A stretch of DNA of 35,021 nucleotides. Origin: an uncultured Ruminococcus sp. (GTDB taxonomy: Bacteria > Bacillota > Clostridia > Oscillospirales > Ruminococcaceae). The position numbers were made by a program, and so were the translations under genes. The stretch spans positions 1 to 35,021 of the forward strand of contig CANQVA010000020.1 of assembly GCA_947627175.1 (NCBI GenBank). The letters are read 5' to 3'. Under the pieces are notes generated by a model. That model did no database searches, was not told the DNA's origin, and saw nothing but the letters and a program-made list of their open reading frames with translations. Positions within the stretch are counted from its first letter, which is position 1; each line of letters starts with the position of its first letter. Positions 18,211 to 26,993 of this stretch are shown here, piece after piece.

Positions 18211-19878
18211 ATGAGTGGAAATTATTTTTGTGAGGGTGTTGAAAAGGCATCTCAGCGTTCACTTTTCAATGCACTCGGACATACTAAAGAGGAAATGAAA
18301 CGTCCGCTTGTCGGTATTGTATCATCATATAATGAAATAGTGCCGGGACATATGAACATAGATAAAATTGTTGAGGCTGTAAAACTCGGTGTGGCAATGA
18401 ATGGCGGTACACCCGTTGTATTTCCTGCAATTGCAGTATGTGACGGAATTGCAATGGGTCATACGGGCATGAAATATTCTCTCGTCACACGTGACCTTAT
18501 TGCCGATTCAACTGAATGTATGGCTCTTGCACATCATTTTGATGCTCTTGTAATGGTTCCCAACTGTGATAAAAACGTTCCGGGGTTGCTTATGGCTGCC
18601 GCACGTATAAACATACCGACTATATTCGTAAGCGGCGGGGCTATGCTTGCAGGTCATGTAAAAGGCAAAAAAACAAGTCTTTCAAGTATGTTTGAAGCAG
18701 TCGGAGCATATACGGCAGGGAAAATGTCGCTTGAAGATGTTGAAGAATTTGAAAATCATGCTTGCCCGACTTGCGGTTCATGTTCGGGAATGTATACGGC
18801 AAATTCAATGAATTGTCTTACAGAAGTTCTCGGTATGGGTCTTAAAGGAAACGGCACAATTCCGGCTGTATACTCCGAAAGAATAAAGCTTGCAAAAATG
18901 GCGGGTATGCAGGTTATGGAACTCTACAGAAAAAATATACGCCCCCTTGACATCATGACAGAAAAGGCTTTTATAAATGCACTTACTGCTGATATGGCTC
19001 TCGGCTGTTCAACTAACAGTATGTTACATTTACCGGCAATTGCCAACGAATGCGGAATTGATATAAATCTTGATATAGCTAATGAAATAAGTGCAAGAAC
19101 TCCTAATCTCTGTCATCTTGCTCCGGCAGGTCATACATATATGGAAGATTTGAACGAAGCAGGCGGTGTATATGCCGTTCTTAATGAACTTTCAAAGAAA
19201 AATCTCATCAACCTTGACTGTATGACTTGCACAGGAAAAACAGTCGGCGAAAATATTTCAGGCTGTATAAATAAAGACCCCGAAACAATAAGACCGATTG
19301 ACAACCCATACAGCGAAACAGGCGGAATTGCTGTTTTGCGTGGAAATCTTGCACCCGACAGATGCGTTGTAAAGAGAAGTGCAGTTGCTCCCGAAATGCT
19401 TGTACACAGAGGAACGGCACGTGTATTTGACAGCGAAGAAGAGGCTATAAAAGTAATTTATGACGGCGGTATAAAAGAGGGCGATGTTGTAGTTATACGT
19501 TATGAAGGACCCGCAGGAGGTCCCGGTATGCGTGAAATGCTTTCACCTACTTCAGCAATACAGGGGGCAGGGCTCGGCTCAACAGTCGCACTTATAACTG
19601 ACGGACGTTTCAGCGGTGCAACACGTGGGGCGGCTATCGGTCATGTTTCTCCCGAAGCTGTAAACGGCGGTACTATTGCATATGTAAAAGACGGTGATAT
19701 TATTTCTATTGATATACCGAATTATACTATTACTCTTGAAGTGTCTGACGAGGAACTTGAAGAACGCAAAAAGACTATGCCTATTAAGAAAAAGGAAAAT
19801 ATAACAGGCTATCTGAAACGCTATGCGGCTATGGTATCAAGTGCGGATAAAGGTGCTATAATAAACAGAAAAGACTGA
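18211..19878 (+). CDS. ilvD: Dihydroxy-acid dehydratase
   Basis: Fe-S dehydratase producing the 2-keto acids of valine and isoleucine, third step of the common pathway. The 555-residue length is normal. Cluster and active-site residues lie in NCDKNVPG (Cys119) and [18 protein letters not shown] (Cys185, 188, 191); further family motifs are [23 protein letters not shown] and [11 protein letters not shown]. The site is weak (AGGTGAAA). It lies 261 bp after ilvC, the largest gap in the cluster, which contains the hairpin and 52-bp repeat. Confidence 0.96.
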   Translation: MSGNYFCEGVEKASQRSLFNALGHTKEEMKRPLVGIVSSYNEIVPGHMNIDKIVEAVKLGVAMNGGTPVVFPAIAVCDGIAMGHTGMKYSLVTRDLIADSTECMALAHHFDALVMVPNCDKNVPGLLMAAARINIPTIFVSGGAMLAGHVKGKKTSLSSMFEAVGAYTAGKMSLEDVEEFENHACPTCGSCSGMYTANSMNCLTEVLGMGLKGNGTIPAVYSERIKLAKMAGMQVMELYRKNIRPLDIMTEKAFINALTADMALGCSTNSMLHLPAIANECGIDINLDIANEISARTPNLCHLAPAGHTYMEDLNEAGGVYAVLNELSKKNLINLDCMTCTGKTVGENISGCINKDPETIRPIDNPYSETGGIAVLRGNLAPDRCVVKRSAVAPEMLVHRGTARVFDSEEEAIKVIYDGGIKEGDVVVIRYEGPAGGPGMREMLSPTSAIQGAGLGSTVALITDGRFSGATRGAAIGHVSPEAVNGGTIAYVKDGDIISIDIPNYTITLEVSDEELEERKKTMPIKKKENITGYLKRYAAMVSSADKGAIINRKD

Positions 19879-19946
19879 TACAGAGGGATTTAATTAAATT
19901 AAATTAAATAATATTTAAATCAAATAATATTATCGGGGGATAATCT

Positions 19947-20387
19947 ATGAATAGAAGAAAAAGTTCAGCGATTGTTGCAGCAATTATTTCAGTGATTCTT
20001 ATAATTACGGGCTTGATTCATACTGTAAATTACAATAAATTAAAAGATACCGCAACGGAGAAAGCCGGCGGTGAAGTCACTGATGTTTCAAGCCATACTT
20101 CGTATTCACGCAGTAGTTCGCATTCACGCAGAAGACGCAAGACAACATATTATGTCTATGTTGATTACACTGTAGATAAAACTGAATATAAAACGTCATT
20201 CTCTCAGTCACGCAGTAAATTCTATGAGGGCGAAAAAGTTACCGTTATGTATGACCCGAATAACCCCGAAAAATGTTATGTTGTCGGTGCTTTTAAGAAC
20301 AGTGGTGTTACGGCATCAGTTACAGGTATTATATTTTTTGCTGTTTCGATAGCGTTGATAATTGAAGAACGCAGAAAATCAGAGTAA
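19947..20387 (+). CDS. DUF3592-type small membrane protein
   Basis: A 146-residue protein with an N-terminal transmembrane helix (~8-26), an outside beta-rich segment and a C-terminal helix (~120-138). The middle contains a Ser/Arg-rich stretch ([21 protein letters not shown]) and [22 protein letters not shown]; the last part is the hallmark of DUF3592 proteins, whose function is unknown. It sits inside the branched-chain cluster between ilvD and leuC, with an AT-rich 68-bp stretch upstream containing repeated TTAAAT-like units and a GGGGGA binding site. No link to amino acid synthesis is evident from its sequence. Confidence 0.8.
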   Translation: MNRRKSSAIVAAIISVILIITGLIHTVNYNKLKDTATEKAGGEVTDVSSHTSYSRSSSHSRRRRKTTYYVYVDYTVDKTEYKTSFSQSRSKFYEGEKVTVMYDPNNPEKCYVVGAFKNSGVTASVTGIIFFAVSIALIIEERRKSE

Positions 20388-20413
20388 AAAAACATGAAAG
20401 GAATGATTTTAAA

Positions 20414-21673
20414 ATGGGTATGACAATGACACAGAAAATACTTGCATCTCATGCAGGTCTTGACAGCGTTCAGGCAGGACAGCTTATTCTTGCAAATCTC
20501 GACTTAGTTCTCGGCAATGACATAACATCACCTGTTGCTATAAAGGAGTTTTCAAAACTCAATAAAAGCAGTGTTTTCGATAAAGATAAAGTTACAATGG
20601 TTATGGATCACTTCACACCGAACAAGGATATAAAAGCCGCTGAACAGTGTAAAATGTGCCGTGACTTCTGCGGTGAAAAGGAAGTAACTCATTTCTATGA
20701 TGTTGGAAAAATGGGAATAGAACACGCTCTTTTGCCTGAAAAAGGTCTTGTGACTTCCGGAAATGTCGTAATAGGTGCTGACTCGCATACCTGCACATAT
20801 GGTGCATTAGGTGCATTTTCAACGGGTGTCGGTTCAACTGATATGGCGTGCGGTATGGCAATCGGTAAAGCGTGGTTCAAAGTTCCGTCTGCTATAAAAT
20901 TCAATCTTACAGGAGAACTCCGTAAATACGTTTCGGGAAAAGATGTTATTCTTCATATTATCGGAAAAATAGGCGTTGACGGTGCTTTATACCGTTCAAT
21001 GGAATTTACCGGTGAGGGGCTTTCTTCTCTCTCTATGGCTGACCGTCTTTGTATTGCAAATATGGCTATTGAAGCAGGTGCAAAGAACGGCATATTTGAA
21101 GTTGATGATATAACAATTGAATATATCAAAGAACATAACGGTGCTGAACCGAAAATATTCAAGGCTGATGAAGATGCAGTTTATGATGAAGTTATAGACA
21201 TAAATCTTTCTGAAATTGAACCTACCGTATCATTTCCGCATCTTCCCGAAAATGCTAAAACTTTCGATGAAATCGGCGATATTTATATACAACAGGTTGT
21301 TATAGGTTCATGCACTAACGGAAGACTTGAAGATTTAAGAGAAGCCGCTGAAATTATGAAAGGCAGACAGTGTGCAAAGAATGTCCGTGTAATAATCATT
21401 CCGGCAACGCAACAAATTTATCTTGACGCTATGGAAGAAGGACTTCTGAAAATATTCATTGAAAGCGGTGCAGTCGTTTCAACTCCTACTTGTGGTCCCT
21501 GCCTTGGCGGTCATATGGGTATTCTTGCAAAGGGAGAACGTGCCGTTGCAACAACGAACAGAAACTTTGTCGGTCGTATGGGTCATGTTGATTCTGAAAT
21601 TTATCTTGCAAGCCCTGCCACAGCAGCAGCAAGTGCAATTACAGGCAAAATCACAAGCCCGTGGAATATATGA
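20414..21673 (+). CDS. leuC: 3-isopropylmalate dehydratase, large subunit
   Basis: The aconitase-family Fe-S subunit that isomerises 2- to 3-isopropylmalate. At 419 residues it is the shorter LeuC/HacA form rather than the ~465-residue proteobacterial one. The three [4Fe-4S] ligands are visible: Cys300 in VIGSCTNGR, and Cys360 and Cys363 in [10 protein letters not shown]. Substrate and core motifs [23 protein letters not shown] are also present. It works with LeuD, 23 bp downstream. Confidence 0.96.
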   Translation: MGMTMTQKILASHAGLDSVQAGQLILANLDLVLGNDITSPVAIKEFSKLNKSSVFDKDKVTMVMDHFTPNKDIKAAEQCKMCRDFCGEKEVTHFYDVGKMGIEHALLPEKGLVTSGNVVIGADSHTCTYGALGAFSTGVGSTDMACGMAIGKAWFKVPSAIKFNLTGELRKYVSGKDVILHIIGKIGVDGALYRSMEFTGEGLSSLSMADRLCIANMAIEAGAKNGIFEVDDITIEYIKEHNGAEPKIFKADEDAVYDEVIDINLSEIEPTVSFPHLPENAKTFDEIGDIYIQQVVIGSCTNGRLEDLREAAEIMKGRQCAKNVRVIIIPATQQIYLDAMEEGLLKIFIESGAVVSTPTCGPCLGGHMGILAKGERAVATTNRNFVGRMGHVDSEIYLASPATAAASAITGKITSPWNI

Positions 21674-21696
21674 TATATTGAAAGGGGTATTCCGTA

Positions 21697-22191
21697 ATGA
21701 AGTATACAGGAAATGTAATAAAATATGGCGATAACGTCGATACGGACGTAATTATTCCGGCACGCTATCTGAATACAAGTGACCATGCAGAGCTTGCATC
21801 TCACTGTATGGAAGATTTGGATAAGACTTTTGTTACACGTGTACAAAAGGGCGATATTATAACAGCAGGCTTTAATTTCGGTTGTGGTTCGTCAAGAGAA
21901 CACGCTCCTATTGCTATAAAGGCAAGCGGAATTTCAATCGTTATTGCAAAGAGTTTTGCAAGAATCTTTTACCGCAATTCTATCAATATAGGTCTTGCTA
22001 TTGTAGAATGTCCCGAAGCCGTTGACGGCATAAGCGAGGGCGATAAAGTAGAAGCTGATATGGATAACGGTATTATCCGTAATCTTACAACGGGCAAGGA
22101 ATACAAGACAGAACCGTTTCCCGGATTTGTGCAGAAAATCATTGAAAACGGCGGTCTGATTAACTCTATAGCAAAAGGAGAGATTTGTTGA
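21697..22191 (+). CDS. leuD: 3-isopropylmalate dehydratase, small subunit
   Basis: The 164-residue swivel-domain partner of LeuC. Seen: [15 protein letters not shown] at the N-terminus and [18 protein letters not shown], the substrate-binding loop with conserved Ser-Ser-Arg, then [15 protein letters not shown]. The length matches the short LeuD form that pairs with ~420-residue LeuC. It starts after AAAGGGG, and its TGA ends just two bases before the leuB ATG. Confidence 0.96.
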   Translation: MKYTGNVIKYGDNVDTDVIIPARYLNTSDHAELASHCMEDLDKTFVTRVQKGDIITAGFNFGCGSSREHAPIAIKASGISIVIAKSFARIFYRNSINIGLAIVECPEAVDGISEGDKVEADMDNGIIRNLTTGKEYKTEPFPGFVQKIIENGGLINSIAKGEIC

Positions 22192-22193
22192 AA

Positions 22194-23267
22194 ATGGAAT
22201 TTAATATTGCACTTCTTAAAGGCGACGGCATAGGCGTTGAGATAGTTGACAGTGCCGTTGCAGTACTTGAAAAAGTGGCTGAAAAATTCGGTCATAAATT
22301 TAACTTCACACCGTATCTTATAGGCGGTTGTGCTATTGATGCGACGGGAAAACCGTTACCGCAGGAAACTGTTGACGGTTGTCTTGCAAGCGACAGTGTT
22401 CTTTTAGGGGCTGTAGGCGGTACAAAATGGGATAATCAGCCCGGAAACAACAGACCCGAAAAAGCACTTCTCGGAATACGTGAGGCTCTCGGACTTTATA
22501 CAAATTTACGCCCTGCAAAACTTTATCCGTCACTCCGTTCTGCCTCACCTCTTAAAGAGGAAATTGTCGGCGATGGTTTTGATTTAATGATAGTCCGTGA
22601 ACTTACAGGCGGTATTTATTTCGGTGACAGAGGTTACAGACAAGGAAAATATGGTGAAGAGGCATTCGACACAGAGGCTTACAGCGTTACTGAAATTGAG
22701 AGAATCGGACGTGTAGCTTTTGAAACAGCTATGAAACGCAACAAGAAACTTACAAGCATTGATAAAGCGAATGTTCTTGAAAGTTCCCGCTTATGGAGAA
22801 AGACTATGCATGAACTTTCAAAAGAATACCCGGAAGTAGAATATAATGATATGTTTGTTGACAATGCAGCTATGCAGTTAGTCAGAAATCCGCAACAGTT
22901 TGACGTTATTGTAACATCGAATATGTTCGGTGATATATTATCGGATGAGGCTTCACAGATTACGGGTTCAATAGGTATGCTTGCGTCTGCATCTCTCGGT
23001 TCAACAAAAAGGGGTATGTACGAACCTATTCACGGTTCAGCACCTGATATTGCAGGACAGAACAAGGCTAACCCTATAGCTACAATTCTTTCGGGTGCTA
23101 TGATGCTCCGTTATTCTTTCGGGCTTTCAGATGAGGCGGACTGCATAGAAAAGGCTGTTGACAAAGTACTGAATGACGGCTGGAGAACTGCTGATTTAAT
23201 GGGCAGTGCAGAGGGTACACCGCTCACGTGTACTGAAATGACTGAAAAGGTTCTTGAGGCTTTATGA
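22194..23267 (+). CDS. leuB: 3-isopropylmalate dehydrogenase
   Basis: NAD-dependent oxidative decarboxylation of 3-isopropylmalate to 2-oxoisocaproate. 357 residues. Seen: [36 protein letters not shown] with substrate-binding arginines, [10 protein letters not shown], the metal-binding region [14 protein letters not shown], and the NAD site [21 protein letters not shown] 22194 fits AAAGGAGAG at 22174-22182; the TTG at 22185 overlaps leuD. Its stop overlaps the next start as ATGA, so the following ATPase is translationally coupled. Confidence 0.97.
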   Translation: MEFNIALLKGDGIGVEIVDSAVAVLEKVAEKFGHKFNFTPYLIGGCAIDATGKPLPQETVDGCLASDSVLLGAVGGTKWDNQPGNNRPEKALLGIREALGLYTNLRPAKLYPSLRSASPLKEEIVGDGFDLMIVRELTGGIYFGDRGYRQGKYGEEAFDTEAYSVTEIERIGRVAFETAMKRNKKLTSIDKANVLESSRLWRKTMHELSKEYPEVEYNDMFVDNAAMQLVRNPQQFDVIVTSNMFGDILSDEASQITGSIGMLASASLGSTKRGMYEPIHGSAPDIAGQNKANPIATILSGAMMLRYSFGLSDEADCIEKAVDKVLNDGWRTADLMGSAEGTPLTCTEMTEKVLEAL

Positions 23268-24478
23268 ATATGAATCCCGACAATTTCGCAATGAGACATG
23301 ATATGCTGATTATTTTCAGCAATGCAAAGAGAGATGATGTTATAAGTAGTTTAGCATATCTTTTCTCATTAAAGACAATGGGCGGAAGACATTTTATTGA
23401 AGTATATTGTAATATCGCAAGAGAATTATACAAAACAGGCGATACAGATTTAAGCAGGCATATATTGAAAGTTATTCTCGAAGATGACAATTTCTATATC
23501 AGAAAAACGGCAAAGGGTGAGAAAATCCCGAAAGAAATAACAGAATGCCTTATAAGTGAACTACGATTTTTTCAGGAACTTTCACAGCTTACTTCAGATG
23601 ATTTTGTGAAAAATCTTAATTATGACGGCTTTTTGCCGAAATGGACAAATTCAAATGTTGACATTGTGGGGAGCTATCTCGAACGCCTGAAACTTATTCA
23701 CAGATACGGCTACGGACAATATGCACAGTATACTATGTTTACACTTAAAGGTGAAAATATAGTACCCGTGAAATATCCCGATAAACAAAGACTTTCCGAA
23801 CTTTTCGGCTATGAACGTGAACGCAAGGCTGTAATTGACAATACACTTGCACTTATTGACGGCAAGCCGGCACAGAATGTTTTACTCTACGGCGATGCAG
23901 GAACGGGGAAATCCTCAACTGTAAAGGCTGTTGTAAATGAATTTGCCGATAAGGGTCTAAGGCTTGTGGAAATCACAAAGGAACAACTACGCTCTATTCC
24001 GGCGATTATTGACGAATTAAGCGAAAACCCCTTGAAATTCATTATATTCATAGATGATTTGAGTTTCACGGCAGGTGAAGATTGTTTCGGGGCATTGAAA
24101 GCCGTTCTTGAGGGTTCAGTTTCGGCAAGGTCTGACAATATCGCTATCTATGCAACGAGTAACAGACGCCATCTTGTTAAGGAAAATTTTTCAGACCGTG
24201 AGGGCGATGATATTCACAGAAATGATACGATGCAGGAAACATTGTCACTGTCTGCACGTTTCGGTCTGCGTGTGAATTTCGCCAGACCCGATAAGAAAGA
24301 ATTTATACGCATAGCGGGAGAAATTGCAGGGCAGAAAGGTCTTGACCTTGATGAAAAAGATTTTGAGATGAAAGCAGAAAGTTTTGCCATGTCGTCGGGA
24401 AACGGTCGTTCACCGAGAACAGCAAAACAATTTGTAAATCAACTTATAAATCAGAATAATTTTAATAATTCAAAGTAA
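23264..24478 (+). CDS. DUF815-family AAA+ ATPase
   Basis: A 404-residue cytoplasmic ATPase of the DUF815 family (related to AAA+ DnaA/DnaC-like proteins; role unknown). Walker A is GDAGTGKSS at about residues 210-218, Walker [11 protein letters not shown] near 260, then sensor-like [14 protein letters not shown] and the C-terminal [13 protein letters not shown] typical of the family. The first ~190 residues are helical with no named domain. It overlaps the leuB stop by four bases and precedes ilvA by 19 bp, so it is firmly inside the operon. Either of two nearby ATGs (23264 or 23270) may start it. Confidence 0.87.
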   Translation: MNMNPDNFAMRHDMLIIFSNAKRDDVISSLAYLFSLKTMGGRHFIEVYCNIARELYKTGDTDLSRHILKVILEDDNFYIRKTAKGEKIPKEITECLISELRFFQELSQLTSDDFVKNLNYDGFLPKWTNSNVDIVGSYLERLKLIHRYGYGQYAQYTMFTLKGENIVPVKYPDKQRLSELFGYERERKAVIDNTLALIDGKPAQNVLLYGDAGTGKSSTVKAVVNEFADKGLRLVEITKEQLRSIPAIIDELSENPLKFIIFIDDLSFTAGEDCFGALKAVLEGSVSARSDNIAIYATSNRRHLVKENFSDREGDDIHRNDTMQETLSLSARFGLRVNFARPDKKEFIRIAGEIAGQKGLDLDEKDFEMKAESFAMSSGNGRSPRTAKQFVNQLINQNNFNNSK

Positions 24479-24497
24479 CAGGGGGGCTAAAATTTTA

Positions 24498-25697
24498 ATG
24501 CTTACACTTGATAAAATTTATCATGCAAAATATATCTTGAAACAGGTTATAAGGGAGACAGATATAATTCATGCACTTAACATAAATCCCGAATCGGAAA
24601 TTTACCTTAAAACGGAGAATCTCCAGATAACAGGCTCTTTCAAGGTAAGAGGGGCATATTACAAAATGTCCCAGCTTTCGGACGAAGAAAAGGCACGTGG
24701 AGTAATTGCTTGTTCAGCGGGTAATCATGCACAGGGCGTTGCACTTGCGGCTGCAAAGAACGGAATAAACGCTATAATATGTTTGCCCGACGGTGCACCC
24801 ATTTCAAAAGTAGAGGCTACAAAAAGCTATGGGGCACAGGTTTGCCTTGTAAAAGGTGTTTATGATGATGCATATGCGGAGGCACTCAGACAGCGTGATG
24901 AAAACGGATATACATTCATTCACCCGTTCGATGATGAAAACGTTATTGCAGGACAAGGAACTATCGGTCTTGAACTTATTGAACAACTTCCCGAAATGGA
25001 CGCTGTAATAGTTCCGGTAGGTGGCGGAGGTCTTATTTCGGGCGTTGCATTTGCTATAAAAAGCCTTAACCCGAATATAAAAGTATACGGTGTACAGGCT
25101 TCAGGGGCTCCGAGTATGTTCAATTCAATTCATGACCATAAAATAGAATGCCTTGACAGCGTTTCAACTATTGCCGACGGTATAGCCGTAAAAGAACCGG
25201 GGGAGAATACATTCAAGTATGTTTCAGAATATGTTGATGACATAGTGACAGTTACAGATGACGAAATTTCAGCCGCAATACTTGCACTTATGGAAAAACA
25301 GAAACTTGTTACAGAGGGTGCAGGAGCTGTTTCAGTGGCGGCGGCTATGTTCAACAAAGTACCGGTAAAGAATAAGAAAGTAGTTTGTCTGCTTTCGGGC
25401 GGTAATATTGATGTCACGATACTTTCAAGAGTTATAAAGCGTGGTTTGCTTATGACGGGAAGAACGTGTTCAATGAATATCGAACTCATTGACAAGCCCG
25501 GTCAGCTTATGGACGTTTCAAGAATAATCGCAGAAGCAGGCGGAAATGTTATTTCAATACATCATGAACGTGCAAATGAGGGTTCAGCTGTAAACGGATG
25601 TTATTTGAGAATAGTTCTTGAAACTCGTAATTATCAGCATATCGACGAAATAAAAACGGCTTTAAAAGAAAGCGGTTTTAAAATAGTCAATGATTAA
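24498..25697 (+). CDS. ilvA: Threonine ammonia-lyase (threonine deaminase) with ACT domain
   Basis: PLP enzyme converting threonine to 2-oxobutyrate and ammonia, the entry to isoleucine. 399 residues. The PLP lysine is Lys49 in TGSFKVRGAYYK; the SAGNHAQGVA and VPVGGGGLISG loops bind substrate and phosphate. A single C-terminal ACT domain starts near residue 325 (CSMNIELIDKPGQLMDVSRIIAEAGGNVISI). This short one-ACT form differs from the ~510-residue E. coli IlvA; the operon context supports a biosynthetic role, though TdcB-like catabolic enzymes look similar. Confidence 0.93.
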   Translation: MLTLDKIYHAKYILKQVIRETDIIHALNINPESEIYLKTENLQITGSFKVRGAYYKMSQLSDEEKARGVIACSAGNHAQGVALAAAKNGINAIICLPDGAPISKVEATKSYGAQVCLVKGVYDDAYAEALRQRDENGYTFIHPFDDENVIAGQGTIGLELIEQLPEMDAVIVPVGGGGLISGVAFAIKSLNPNIKVYGVQASGAPSMFNSIHDHKIECLDSVSTIADGIAVKEPGENTFKYVSEYVDDIVTVTDDEISAAILALMEKQKLVTEGAGAVSVAAAMFNKVPVKNKKVVCLLSGGNIDVTILSRVIKRGLLMTGRTCSMNIELIDKPGQLMDVSRIIAEAGGNVISIHHERANEGSAVNGCYLRIVLETRNYQHIDEIKTALKESGFKIVND

Positions 25698-25716
25698 ACA
25701 AGGAGGATATAAAAAG

Positions 25717-26088
25717 ATGAATAAAATTCATACAGAAAAAGCACCTGCTGCTGTGGGTCCTTACTCGCAAGCCGTAGTGTCGGGCGGAATGGTTTACACT
25801 TCAGGACAGATTGCTATAAATCCGTCCACAAATACTATTGAGGCGGTTACTATAGAGGAACAGACGGAACAAGTTATGCAGAATCTTAAAGCCGTTCTTG
25901 AGGCATCAGGCTCTTCATTTGAAAAAGCCGTGAAGACAACGTGTTTTCTTGCGGATATGAATGACTTTGGCGTATTCAATGAGATTTACGGCAGAAATTT
26001 TACTTCTCTTCCTGCTCGCAGCTGTGTAGCCGTAAAGACACTTCCGCAGAATGTTCTTGTAGAAGTTGAAATAATCGCAGAAGTATAA
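25717..26088 (+). CDS. ridA: RidA family enamine/imine deaminase
   Basis: A 123-residue RidA/YjgF/UK114 protein that hydrolyses reactive enamine/imine intermediates made by PLP enzymes such as IlvA. Seen: KAPAAVGPYSQAVVSGGMVYTSGQ at the N-terminus, and the conserved active-site Arg and Cys in LPARSCVAVKTLPQNVLVEVE. ATG 25717 lies 10 bases after AGGAGG (25701-25706); the frame continues back into ilvA but without a better site. It starts 19 bp after ilvA and is the last gene of the cluster. Confidence 0.95.
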   Translation: MNKIHTEKAPAAVGPYSQAVVSGGMVYTSGQIAINPSTNTIEAVTIEEQTEQVMQNLKAVLEASGSSFEKAVKTTCFLADMNDFGVFNEIYGRNFTSLPARSCVAVKTLPQNVLVEVEIIAEV

Positions 26089-26097
26089 GTTTTCAGA

Positions 26098-26120
26098 AAA
26101 GGGGGTTGACAGCCCCCTTT
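26098..26120 (+). terminator. Terminator after ridA, containing a -35 box
   Basis: AAAGGGGG (26098-26105) pairs with CCCCCTTT (26113-26120). The loop contains TTGACA (26106-26111), the -35 element of the promoter for leader-repeat copy 1. The T-tract is short, so termination may be leaky. Confidence 0.7.
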
Positions 26121-26134
26121 CGATGTGATATTAT
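26106..26134 (+). promoter_or_regulatory. Promoter of leader-repeat unit 1
   Basis: TTGACA (26106-26111), 17-base spacer, TATTAT (26129-26134). The same arrangement occurs at 26684-26712, which supports its being real. Confidence 0.7.
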
Positions 26135-26267
26135 TAAATCAGTACAAAACAAGTACTGACAACTTAAAAAGTTAAGATATGTGTTTTTACAATCGAATCG
26201 TATTGTATGTAAAATCTTAAGCGTAAAAAGTTGTTTTTCGCCCTCTCACAGAGGGCGTGGATTGAAA
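26124..26267 (+). repeat. 144-bp leader-repeat unit, copy 1
   Basis: Nearly identical to 26702-26844; the differences are three substitutions around 26181-26183 and 26220 and one extra T. It contains, in order, hairpins AGTAC/GTACT, AACTT/AAGTT, a longer one from AAGAT to ATCTT enclosing ACAAT/ATTGT, and then the CRISPR-like repeat. An AT-rich, promoter-bearing stretch directly before a repeat is what a CRISPR leader looks like. Confidence 0.85.
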
Positions 26268-26268
26268 C
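26237..26268 (+). CRISPR. Solitary type I-C-like CRISPR repeat, copy 1
   Basis: About 32 bp with the palindrome GCCCTCT-CAC-AGAGGGC followed by GTGGATTGAAAC, the 3' end typical of type I-C repeats (crRNA handle AUUGAAAC). No second repeat occurs at spacer distance and no cas gene lies in the window, so this is a leader with a single repeat, not a working array. Exact edges are uncertain by a few bases. Confidence 0.6.
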
Positions 26269-26269
26269 G

Positions 26270-26371
26270 ATGCCGAAAGCTGATAATCTTGCAAAAATCG
26301 CCGATTATCTCAATGTGTCTATTGATTATCTTATGGGCAGAACAGATAACCCCGAATCCCATAAACTATAA
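26270..26371 (+). pseudogene. C-terminal fragment of an XRE/Cro-CI type regulator
   Basis: 33 codons ending in TAA read MPKADNLAKIADYLNVSIDY then LMGRTDNPESHKL. This is the second half of a helix-turn-helix XRE domain, where proteins read '..PKADNLAKIADYLNVSxDYLLGRTD'. The start of the HTH is missing and the fragment begins directly at the 3' edge of the CRISPR-like repeat. No ribosome binding site precedes its ATG. It is too long (about 100 bp) to be a normal spacer. Confidence 0.75.
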
Positions 26372-26374
26372 AAC

Positions 26375-26681
26375 GGTGACCTATAAAAAATTATGGGTCA
26401 CCCTTAATTTACGGCTATATATAGCCAAAAATAAGCAATTTATTGTGAAGTTGGTGACCTATAAATGCAATTTTATAAAAGTATATACACTTTATATTTT
26501 CTACACGTAAGGAATTTATAATAGCTGATTATAGGTCACCACAAAACATAAAAAAGTCTGTTTTCCCTCTATGAATAGCCGAAAACAGGCGGTGACCTAT
26601 AAATTTTTATCCGTCACCATAATATGAACCATAGAAATTTATGGTTCATTGCTGGTGGTGGGTTTATCACAACTCACCACC
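26375..26681. other. Non-coding hairpin cassette between the two leader-repeat units
   Basis: Seven inverted repeats in about 300 bp: 26375-26402 (GGTGACCTATAA/TTATGGGTCACC), 26413-26426 (GGCTATATATAGCC), 26453-26464 with 26529-26540 (GGTGACCTATAA/TTATAGGTCACC), 26556-26565 with 26581-26590, 26591-26618 (GGTGACCTAT... GTCACC), 26624-26633 with 26640-26649 (ATGAACCATA/TATGGTTCAT), and 26654-26664 with 26671-26681 (GGTGGTGGGTT/AACTCACCACC). No convincing gene is present. Confidence 0.7.
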
Positions 26682-26683
26682 TA

Positions 26684-26712
26684 TTGACAAAGAAATTCTT
26701 TTGTGATATTAT
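26684..26712 (+). promoter_or_regulatory. Promoter of leader-repeat unit 2
   Basis: TTGACA (26684-26689), 17-base spacer, TATTAT (26707-26712), directly after the last hairpin of the cassette. It could also read into nadA, for which no other clear promoter is seen. Confidence 0.75.
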
Positions 26713-26844
26713 TAAATCAGTACAAAACAAGTACTGACAACTTAAAAAGTTAAGATATGCAGTTTTACAATCGAATCGTATTGTATGTAAAATCTTAGGC
26801 GTAAAAAGTTGTTTTCGCCCTCTCACAGAGGGCGTGGATTGAAA
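26702..26844 (+). repeat. 143-bp leader-repeat unit, copy 2
   Basis: Second copy of the unit at 26124-26267, with the same hairpins and promoter. One difference (GGCG against AGCG near 26799) lengthens a GGCG/CGCC stem just before the CRISPR-like repeat. After it comes AT-rich DNA and the nadA leader region. Confidence 0.85.
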
Positions 26845-26845
26845 T
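26814..26845 (+). CRISPR. Solitary type I-C-like CRISPR repeat, copy 2
   Basis: Same repeat as copy 1, ending ATTGAAAT instead of ATTGAAAC. No spacer-repeat units follow. 26846-26980 is AT-rich; the only structure seen there is a weak hairpin (GTAGGG with CTCTAC, about 26952-26973) shortly before the nadA ribosome binding site. Confidence 0.6.
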
Positions 26846-26993
26846 GTATAGAAAAATAAAAGTTATATAAGTTTTTATAAATGCTGCATACTCTACACTC
26901 ATAAAATAAAAAAGTACTTTTTTTGCCTGAATATAGACAAAAAATAAGGACGTAGGGGCTTACATCAACTCTACACCAAAAGGAGTTATATAT

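Noticed and set aside
26270..26371. XRE fragment as a CRISPR spacer
   Set aside because: Similarity to XRE proteins continues for about 100 bp to a natural stop, well beyond spacer length.
26181..26510. 109-codon plus-strand frame across the first leader-repeat unit
   Set aside because: It runs through the leader, repeat and hairpins in a frame different from the XRE fragment, with no ribosome binding site and no family resemblance.
26237..26845. A genuine CRISPR array
   Set aside because: Only two repeats, 577 bp apart, with no spacer-sized units, and the whole leader is duplicated with each repeat.
26846..26993. Riboswitch ahead of nadA
   Set aside because: Only one weak 6-bp stem is seen, and nothing resembles a known NAD-related riboswitch.
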